DNA of 64,000 bases, from NCBI GenBank assembly GCA_030512295.1, contig JAULSR010000008.1, forward strand, positions 62,001-126,000, read 5' to 3'. The notes below the pieces were generated by a model that saw only the letters and a program-made list of their open reading frames with translations, did no database searches and was not told the DNA's origin. Position numbers and translations under genes: made by a program. Of the stretch, positions 55,845 through 64,000 are shown in pieces. This DNA comes from Bombardia bombarda. Lineage: Eukaryota; Ascomycota; Sordariomycetes; Sordariales; Lasiosphaeriaceae. Numbering within the stretch: position 1 is the first letter of the stretch; every line of letters starts with the position of its first letter.

Positions 55845-57248
55845 ATGCCTCCCAAGTTGGTGCAATTCCATCTACCACCAAGTGAGAACCCCGATAACGG
55901 CGAGCTGCGGCAACCTGTCGAGGATGACGTACCCGGCCAAAACCTAACATCACGCAAGCGTGGCCGCCCTAGAAAGTCGGACATCAGGGACGACAACGAC
56001 GCTTCGATATCTGAACATCCGAATGACAGTGACATGGTTGATGAGATCGACAAAAACTCAGCACCGCGCAAACGTGGACGTCCTAGAAAGTCGGATATTA
56101 AGGACAATGACGCTTCCACATCTCAGCCTCTGGATGCCGCGAAGGTGATGAATAAAATTGTCGAAACCCCAACGCTGCGCAAACGTGGGCGCCCCAGAAG
56201 GTCAGACATCAAGGACAGTGACACTTCTGCATCCCGACGTCCGGATGCCACGAAGGAGATAGTCGATAAGGTCGACAGAAGCCCATCACTACGGAAGCGT
56301 GGCCGTCCCAGGAAGTCAGATGTCGGGGACGACAATCTATCTATCTCCCAGCTTCCGAACACTACCAAGGTAGCCGATAAGGCTGTCCAAAAGTTAACAT
56401 CACGCAAGCGTGGCCGTCCTAGGAAGTCAGATCTTAAGACTGCCGAGACTGTCTCTCATTCTCTAAACACTAAAGAAGTGGGCGATATCGATAGTCCACA
56501 ACCATACAAGAATAACAATCTTGTGAATTTAGTCAGCACCTACATGATAAAGTTCCCAGAAAATGAGGATGGCGGGAAAGGCCCTGAGACCCCGACCGCG
56601 ATGCTCCGGATCACGCTTGCCGGTGCCGATGTCGACGACGAGGACATGCTTTCTGCGGTGTTCAACTTCAACTTTGTCCAAGGCACGATGCGCCTCGCGG
56701 CCTCCAAGCAGAGGCTGGAGAAATTCATAGCTGATCAGCAACGCGAGGAGGTGCGGGATAGGTCTGAACTCGTTGAACTTGATGACATTCAGAAGAGCGA
56801 TGACACCGTCCCGACCGGAGAATTGGACGAGAGCGAACCCTCAGGAAACGACGATAGTGGTGATATTGAATTGGGGAGTTTTTCTAATTTATATGTCCAC
56901 ACGCCAAACGGCGGCGCAGACGATGATGATCTAGGTCAACCGACAATCCACATGGTGCATCGCGGCCGCAACATGACGACGGGCAAGATCTATCACGAGC
57001 CACAGTGGGGTACGTTAAAAGTGCACGACAACACCTTCAACAGGTTCTCGGCCGTTGCCGACTTTGGTGAACATGTGAGGGACATATCGTTCGAAGGGTT
57101 CAGGCTCAGCCCGTATTTAGATATTCCGGTCCGCTGGAGCAAATTCTCACGCACCAAGTTCGAGAAGAACAGCGAGGTCGTGGACGAGGACGAGGATGAG
57201 GACAATGGTTTTTCATCACCCCGGCCGTCGGAATCTCCTGCAGTCTAG
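55845..57248 (+). CDS. Protein with five AT-hooks in tandem 37-38-residue units
   Basis: Single exon, 467 residues. Five RKRGRPRKSD-type AT-hooks start at residues 37, 75, 112, 150 and 187; the third reads RKRGRPRRSD. Each is separated by an acidic Ser/Asp-rich spacer of 27-28 residues, so the whole 37-38-residue unit was duplicated. AT-hooks bind the minor groove of AT-rich DNA, hence a chromatin role in the nucleus is likely. Residues about 225-420 are globular (VNLVSTYMIKFPEN, AVFNFNFVQGTMRLAASKQRL, VHRGRNMTTGKIYHEPQWG) and not recognised. The C-terminus is acidic (VDEDEDEDNGF). Confidence 0.85.
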   Translation: MPPKLVQFHLPPSENPDNGELRQPVEDDVPGQNLTSRKRGRPRKSDIRDDNDASISEHPNDSDMVDEIDKNSAPRKRGRPRKSDIKDNDASTSQPLDAAKVMNKIVETPTLRKRGRPRRSDIKDSDTSASRRPDATKEIVDKVDRSPSLRKRGRPRKSDVGDDNLSISQLPNTTKVADKAVQKLTSRKRGRPRKSDLKTAETVSHSLNTKEVGDIDSPQPYKNNNLVNLVSTYMIKFPENEDGGKGPETPTAMLRITLAGADVDDEDMLSAVFNFNFVQGTMRLAASKQRLEKFIADQQREEVRDRSELVELDDIQKSDDTVPTGELDESEPSGNDDSGDIELGSFSNLYVHTPNGGADDDDLGQPTIHMVHRGRNMTTGKIYHEPQWGTLKVHDNTFNRFSAVADFGEHVRDISFEGFRLSPYLDIPVRWSKFSRTKFEKNSEVVDEDEDEDNGFSSPRPSESPAV

Positions 57249-58029
57249 GCGACGGCAATGAAGAAGAGCCGCTCTGGGGCAAAGATGGATTGGCCTTGGA
57301 TGGATCAGTAGATGTGATGGGACGGACGATGGGTGGACGGGAAAGCACTTAATTCAGTATCTGCAGGCATGGCTAACGTGAAAGCGTGAATGGGAAATAA
57401 TTCATTAGTACATAGGAGGAACAGCAACCTGGAACAGGTATAGGTAGTAATATTAATCGCGACGCATCACATTACCAAAGTACAGCATTTCCTCGGTAAA
57501 TGTATATGCTGCCATTGTGGTTTATTTTCGCAGCAGATAGTGAAGCTCCCCATGGGGAATGCGAATTAAATAAAGATCCCAGAATGAGTGATACTTCTAC
57601 CTACATATAGCTTTATTACAGTCAATCCACCTCGTATAATGTAATAATAATAGTAGCAGTAGTACCTTGTATGCCCCCCCCCTGATATATGCTCATAGCT
57701 CATGAATGCTTTCTTTCCTTGACGGGGGGAGTACGTCTCCTCTTTTTTCTTTTGTGTACTCTAAACCACAAACAGACAGACACGCACGCGCCTACGCGCG
57801 CGCAAACACCTTACAAACAACACAAGACGCCACTCCTTCAAGCAACCAGCCACCCACCCAATCCACGCTACCCTATCCCAGGTATATACCCCTTACCCAT
57901 GCTGAACTTGTGCATGTGCACGTCATCCCTCTATCTGCCCGCCCACCTGTCTGCTATACACACCGATATGCAACGCACAAACACACCTACCCACCTATCC
58001 AACCCCCATTACCCAGTCAGCAGTCAGCC
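57249..58029. other. Intergenic region between convergent genes
   Basis: 781 bp with the 3' flanks of the AT-hook gene and hymA. No gene seen. Confidence 0.6.
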
Positions 58030-59386
58030 CTAACGCTGCGGTGGCACTGGCGTAGACGACATGTTCCGTATCTGCTTGATCAAGAACTCCCTCTCGTCGA
58101 TAAACTGCTCGTCGTCCGTCCTGTCCTCGAGGAAGTGCGATAGGAAATGCAGCAGCTTGTCGCGGTTCATGAGCAGGATCTTTTGCACGGGGACGCTCTT
58201 GTGGGGGTTGGCGACAAAGACCTTGAAGACGTGGAAGCCCTCGTACTGCACCATCTTGCGGTCGTCGCGCAGCAGGTTCATGCAGATCTTGAGGTGCTCG
58301 CCGCGGTCGACGTAGGCGGTCATGACGTTGTAGTTTGAGCGGTCGAGCAGGATCTCGCCCAGCAGCTTGATCGACTGGCGCTTGGTCACGTAGCTGTTGG
58401 ACTGCACGAGGGTCAAGTTGTACTTTGAGAAGAAGAGCTCAAAGTTGACGGCGAGGTATTTGGGCACGAGGTCTTTGTGCTTGGTGAGTAGTTCCTTCAA
58501 GATCATATGTTAGTGCGGGTGTTTACGGTGAAACTTTGGTAGGAACGAAGGGGAGAGAGAGAGAGAGAGAGGTTACCCTAAATGTCGTAAAGGCGTCGGC
58601 GGCCACCTCAAACGAGCCCTTGTCGATCCAGTCAAAAAAGAGCCAGAGGACGCCGGTGCCTGTTTGCGGCTTCTCGCGGTCAATGCCCTGCACGCCCTGC
58701 GCGCTCGACCCGGGCTCGCCGTTGCCGTCGTCGTAGAGGATGATGGCGGCCGCCGCCTCGTTCTTGAGCAGCTCGCGCAGCACCGTCCCCGCGGGCGTCG
58801 CACTCTCCTTGTGATCGTAGCCCCTACATAGCGCGATGAGCACCTGCGGACGCTTGTCGATGACGTAGGCGAGCGCGAGCGGCTCGCTCTTGGGGGAGGC
58901 GGCTGGTGGGCGGAAGCGGAAGACGTATGAAAAGATGACTTGGGCGTCCTTGCGCGTCTCGAAGGACAGTCTGTGGAGACGTACGGCGAGGAGGTAGAGC
59001 AGGTCTTCGTCGATGATGCCTTTTACTAGTTGGTAGATTTGTTCGGGGCTGGATTCAGTCTCTGTGTCGGTCGGGGACTCGTGGGTTAGTTGAGGTGAGG
59101 GCTTGGCTTGGCTTGGCTTGGCTGGGGAATTAAGAGCTGAGCGCACCTGGTGTACCTTGAAGTATTTGTTTGATTAATGCCAGAGTCTTTGCAAGCTCGT
59201 CGGCCTGCGATTGTGTCAGTGGGATTGGGATTTAGCGGTATTTGCTGGGGTTGGCGCATTGCTGGCTGTGTTGTTTACCTTTGCCGCTCCAGTCGGCCCC
59301 TCGAGTTTTAGTATGTGATCCCTCGCCTGCTTGGGCAGCTCCACGGCATTCGTCCTTGCCCTTGCTCTTCCAAAAAGAAAAGCCAT
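58030..59386 (-). CDS. hymA: Mo25 family scaffold (HymA)
   Basis: Exons complement(58030..58494, 58577..59061, 59147..59204, 59279..59386), 371 residues. Mo25/HymA/Hym1 is an armadillo-like scaffold that activates GC-kinases and NDR kinases in the RAM/MOR network controlling polarity, septation and conidiophore development. The N-terminus MAFLFGRARAR leads into helical repeats; diagnostic parts are RLSFETRKDAQVIFSYVFRF, ELLTKHKDLVPKYLAVNFE, LVQSNSYVTKRQSIKLLGEI, VDRGEHLKICMNLLRDDRKM and QYEGFHVFKVFVANPHK. All exon phases agree. The third intron begins right after its donor with a long CT repeat (plus strand GA repeat at about 58554-58571), an unusual intron start that could affect splicing. 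Confidence 0.95.
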
Positions 59387-60505
59387 GACAGCAGCTTCTC
59401 CTCTCTGGCGAGGGAGTTCGGTCGGACGAATTGTCGACAGTCGGATCGTTCAGAAACCAAGTCGGCTGACGGACAACCAGCGACTTAAAGGGGGGTCCGG
59501 CCCAGGAGGAGGTGAGACACCCTTGCCCAGAGCTCAGGGCGGGTTGGCGGGCTGGATTATGGAGGCCCAGGGATGGAACCTGAAGGGGACTGAATGATGA
59601 GCAGTAGCAGCAAAAACAGGCCGTCAAGTTGGCTCTGCGGGGCGCATTCTTGGTCGTCACAATTGCCAGAGTCGTCGTTTGTTTCGTCGGCTGCTGGGCA
59701 GCAACAAAGTAAACGTGCTAGGGAGGATTCCCAATGTTATGAATTTGGGCCGGAGTCGAGACCTCGTTCGTCCATCTCGGCCTGTCCAGGGTCTTGTCCG
59801 CTGCTACGGCACCGATGCACAGGGAGACAGGGTCAGCACGGGCGCTAAAAGTGCCCGCCAAACTTGCCGCATCGCTTCCATGCCCTATCAGCGCAACCCA
59901 TGATGCTGTGGTCGCTTTTAGCTGCCACCTGCCCGCCAGAGGCGGGGGTGGATAAAAAGCTGGGGTGGACTTAGGATGGAAGGTAGGAATTGGTCAAACT
60001 CGAGATTCAAAAACAGTGGAAGCTCCTTCTCTTATATATAGAAAGCCACGAATATCTCATGTCCCACAATCTCGCAAGTAGCTTTACACATAATGAACCG
60101 GGATACCGAGGTTTCAGTTATCTCATATCAATTCCATATTCTCGGCTTTTCAATGGAGGATGAAGACACCCAGCCATAGGCCAGTCAGCCCTTATGCCCC
60201 CCGTTAGGGCGGTACCAATATTACTGGGCGATGCCCCGCTCCCGCCCCCAGTCCTTAGTCCTGCCTTAACAGACGCTCGACCAGTCGGGCTGCAGTTTGG
60301 AGGGCCCATCTCTGCAATTCGACCCCGCAACAACCCCTCTGCCCCTCCACGGCGGTGCTTCAAGGCGGAAGGTGTTGAATCGAGTCACACCCCAAAATTA
60401 TTAAGTGAGTCAGGCTATTTTGCAGTCTGCCACCGCAATTGCACCCTCAACATCGCGAAAATCCACTCGACAGCCCCCTGAACTTTGACGACGGATAGGC
60501 CCATC
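59387..60505. other. Divergent promoter region, hymA and isoleucyl-tRNA synthetase
   Basis: 1.1 kb. An open frame at 59601-59903 (plus) reads like a mitochondrial presequence but has no suitable ATG and no continuation; it is not called. No other feature. Confidence 0.5.
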
Positions 60506-63500
60506 ATGTCGATCGATTTTCCCAAGGAGGAGGAGGTCATCCTCGAGAGATGGCACGAGATCAAGGCGTTTGAACGCCAGGTGCGCAGCGCAACCTCTTC
60601 TTGACTTGCCCACCACCGCGCAAGCACGCTTATACTGACATGGAGAGCAGCTTGAACTCTCGGAAGGCAGAGACCTCTACACTTTCTACGATGGCCCCCC
60701 GTTCGCCACAGGCCTCCCCCATTATGGCCATCTCCTGGCCTCCACCATCAAGGACATCATCCCCCGATACTGGTCCATGAAGGGCTTCCACGTCGAGCGC
60801 AGGTTCGGCTGGGATACACATGGCCTGCCCATTGAGCACGAGATCGACAAGAAGCTGGGAATCTCTGGCAAGGCTGCCGTCATGGACATGGGCTTGGAGA
60901 ACTACAACGCCGAGTGCCGTTCCATCGTCATGAGGTACAGCGAGGAGTGGAGGCACACCATTGAGCGCCTCGGCCGCTGGATCGACTTCGACAACGATTA
61001 CAAGGTGCGTGTGTCGGATCGCTCCACGATGAATAAAAGGAAGTACTGACTTTGGCAGACCATGGACCCTACCTTCATGGAGTCGGAGTGGTGGGTATTC
61101 CAGCAGCTCTTTAAGAAGGGTGCTGTCTACCAGGGATACCGCGTCATGCCTTATTCGACCGCACTCACCACTGCCCTCAGCAACTTTGAGGCGAACCAGA
61201 ACTACCAGGATGTTACGGATCCCGCCGTCGTCGTTTCGTTCCCTCTCCTGAACGACCCCGAGACCTGCCTTTTGGCCTGGACAACCACCCCCTGGACCCT
61301 TCCTTCCCACACCGGACTGGCCGCGCATCCCGACTTCGAATACGTCAAGATCCACGATGAGAAGTCTGGCAAGAACTACATTCTTCTGGAGAAGCTCCTC
61401 GGAACACTCTATAAGGACGTCAAAAAGGCCAAGTTCAAGGTCGTGGAAAAGCTGAAGGGCAAGGATATGCTCGGCTGGCAATACGAGCCCCTATTCCCCT
61501 ACTTCTACGAGGAATACAAGGATGTTGCGTTCCGCGTACTCAATGCCAAGTACGTCACCGACGACAGCGGTACCGGCATCGTCCACCAGGCCCCGGCTTT
61601 CGGTGAGGAGGATTACAACGTCGCCAAGGAGCATGGCATTATCACCGAGAAGCGCCCGCCCCCGGATCCAGTGAACGAAACCGGCCACTTCACCAGCAAG
61701 GTTTCGGACTTTGCAGGCATGCACGTCAAGGAGGCCGACAAGCATATCATCAAGTACCTGAAGGGCACAGGGAGACTGATTGTCGACTCGCAGTTGAAGC
61801 ATTCGTACCCCATGTGCTATCGTTCTGATACCCCCCTCATCTACAAGGCTGTGCCTTCTTGGTTTGTGCGCATTCCCGAGATCGTTCCCCAGATGCTGGA
61901 GAACATCAAGGGATCCCACTGGGTTCCGAATTTCGTCAAGGAGAAGCGCTTCGGTAGCTGGATCGAGAACGCCCGCGATTGGAACGTGTCTCGTAACAGG
62001 TATTGGGGTACTCCCATCCCCCTGTGGGTCAGCGATGACTTGGAGGAGCGCGTCTGCATTGGCAGCATCGCTGAGCTCAAGGAGCTCAGCGGTTACGAGG
62101 GTGAGATCACCGACCTGCACCGCGACAAGATTGACCACATCACCATCCCCAGCAAGCAGGGCAAGGGTACCCTGAGGCGAATTGAGGAGGTCTTTGACTG
62201 CTGGTTTGAGTCGGGAAGCATGCCCTACGCCAGTCAGCATTATCCGTTCGAGAACGTGGAGAAGTTTGAGAAGTCGTTCCCTGGCGATTTCATTGCCGAG
62301 GGCCTTGATCAGACGAGAGGGTGGTTCTACACGCTTTTAGTTCTGGGAACACATTTGTTTGGCGTCTCTCCTTTCAAGAACTGCGTTGTCAACGGTATTG
62401 TGCTGGCTGAGGACGGAAAGAAGATGTCCAAGCGGCTCAAGAACTACCCCGACCCTAACATTGTTATGGCGAAGTACGGATCTGATGCTTTGCGTCTTTA
62501 TCTTATCAATTCACCGGTTGTCAGGGCCGAGCCCCTGCGCTTTAAGGAGGCCGGTGTCAAGGAGGTTGTCGCAAAGGTTCTCCTCCCTCTGTGGAACAGC
62601 TACAAGTTCTTTGCTGGTCAGGTTGTTTTGCTTAAGAAGGTGGAGAACATTGACTACCAATTTAACCCCAGCATGGAGGCTGAGAACACCAACGTGATGG
62701 ACAAGTGGATTTTGGCAAGTTGTCAAAGCTTGCTCAAGTTTGTGAACGAGGAGATGGCTGGTAAGTTAGCAAAGAGTTCTTCTGACTCCCATTGGGCTTT
62801 TTTGCTAACAAGATTATAGGTTACCGTTTGTACACTGTTGTGCCGAAGATGCTGGAGCTTCTCGACAACACAACCAACTGGTACATTCGCTTCAACCGCA
62901 AGCGTCTCAAGGGTGAGAACGGAGTGGACGACACACTCCACGCGTTGAACACCCTCTTTGAGGTTCTTTACACCCTGTGCCGAGGCCTAGCACCTTTCAC
63001 CCCCTTCCTCACAGATAACATTTATCTGAAGCTGCTGCCGTTTATCCCGCAAAACCTGCAGGCCAAGGATCCCCGCAGTGTTCACTTCCTGGAATTTCCC
63101 ACTGTCAAGGAGCACCTTTTCAACCCAGATGTTGAGCGCAGAGTGCAGCGCATGCAAAAGGTCATTGAGCTGGGCCGTTACTCTCGTGAGCGACGCTCTG
63201 TTGGCCTGAAGCAGCCGCTTGGCACTCTGGTTGTTATCCACCACGACCAGCAGTACTTGGACGATATCAGCTCCCTGGAAGGATACATCACCGAGGAGTT
63301 GAACATCCGGGGTCTGGATTTGACGTCGGACGAGGCAAAGCACAACGTCCAGTACAGTGTCACAGCTGACTGGCCTGTACTTGGCAAGAAGCTCAAGAAG
63401 GATATGGGCAAGGTCAAGAAGGCGCTTCCTGACGTCACTAGTGAACAGGCCCATGATTATGTCCTCACTGGCAAGATTGTGGTGGCGGGCATCACGCTCG

Positions 63501-63928
63501 AGGAGGGCGACCTAGTTGTGAAGCGGGGCCTCAAGGAGGACGACTCGTCCAAGGACCTCGAGACCAACACCGACAATGATGTACTTACCATTCTTGATAC
63601 CAAGATTTACCCTGGACTGGCCGAGGAGGGCCTGGCGCGCGAGATTATCAACCGCGTGCAACGGCTGCGCAAGAAGGCGGGCCTCCAGACAACAGACGAT
63701 ATCAAGATGGAGTACAAGGTGCTGGCGGACCCAGAGAATATCGGCATCGAGGGAATCTTTGAGTCACATGCCGAGGCCATCAGCAAGGCGCTGCGGAGGC
63801 CGCTGGACAAGCACGAGGTGACGCATGTGGAGGGGGTGATTCCGGAGGGCGAGCAGAAGGGTGTCATCATGGAGGAGGAGCAGGAGGTACAGAGGGCGAC
63901 GTTCTTGTTGCGGTTGTTAGAGCTGTAG
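60506..63928 (+). CDS. ils1: Cytosolic isoleucyl-tRNA synthetase
   Basis: Exons 60506..60580, 60651..61004, 61059..62760, 62820..63928, 1079 residues, the expected length of the fungal cytosolic enzyme. It charges tRNA-Ile with isoleucine. The class I signatures are present: HYGH at 49-52 in LPHYGHLLA and KMSKR at 598-602. The CP1 editing domain follows the GWDTHGLPIEHEID block and contains TTPWTLPSHTGLA. RDWNVSRNRYWGTPIPLW, DCWFESGSMPYA and LDQTRGWFYTL are further family blocks. No mitochondrial presequence precedes MSIDFPKEEE. The tail ends at residue 1079 with 72 bases of the window left. Confidence 0.97.
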
Positions 63929-64000
63929 ACGTCGGGTACTTATGCAGATAGATAGCTAGAAGCTATATGTAGCGGAGTTTAAAATAGGTTTTATTTCTGT

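Noticed and set aside
59601..59903. Open frame resembling a mitochondrial presequence (ends near RCYGTDAQGDR)
   Set aside because: No upstream ATG in frame, stop codons just before it and no downstream exon that makes a known protein.
33506..63928. Reassignment of TAG to Gln as explanation for in-frame ambers
   Set aside because: TAG ends 15 of 20 clear genes here exactly at expected family ends, and no tRNA with a CTA anticodon was seen.

Overview
This window is nuclear DNA from a filamentous ascomycete, most likely a sordariomycete. The evidence is many short (50-110 nt) introns with GTNNGT donors and CTAAC/CTGAC-like branch sites, a tRNA-Phe with a 16-nt intron, and fungal orthologues such as a striatin/PRO11, RAD14, PHO88, MED18, HymA/Mo25 and a fungal-type cytosolic isoleucyl-tRNA synthetase. 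I cannot name the species. I see no intact transposon, rRNA operon, CRISPR array or bacterial operon.

Layout, left to right. 1-9 kb is housekeeping: tRNA-Asn, striatin (STRIPAK scaffold), the NER damage-recognition protein Rad14/XPA and the ER protein Pho88, all on the minus strand. After a 3-kb gene-poor stretch comes a secreted cellobiose-dehydrogenase-like flavoenzyme (12.2-14.6 kb). Next is the most unusual gene of the window (15.3-20.2 kb): a 1475-residue protein that joins an N-terminal SesB-like alpha/beta hydrolase, an uncharacterised middle domain, an internal ubiquitin domain ending in Leu-Arg-Gly-Gly, and an acidic tail. 21-32 kb holds an MFS transporter, a small Ser/Thr-rich membrane protein, tRNA-Phe, guanine deaminase, a MYND-finger protein and a Zn2Cys6 regulator with an apparent frameshift. 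33-42 kb holds MED18, an acidic protein packed with sumoylation-type motifs, a fructosamine-kinase-like protein, a DUF6601-like membrane protein and an ankyrin pseudogene. 42-50 kb is one 2437-codon reading frame for a repetitive coiled-coil giant. 50-64 kb holds a wax-synthase-like pseudogene, a PLP-homeostasis protein, an F-box protein, a five-AT-hook protein, HymA and isoleucyl-tRNA synthetase.

The genes do not form one pathway; most are independent. The accessory part (12-20 kb and 35-52 kb) carries the unusual items. Exon coordinates were derived by hand from splice signals and reading-frame continuity. For intact genes the exon lengths sum to a multiple of three. For three genes (striatin, the Zn2Cys6 regulator, the wax synthase) they do not, and each is reported as a lesion or possible sequence error. 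Family assignments rest on remembered motifs, with no database search.
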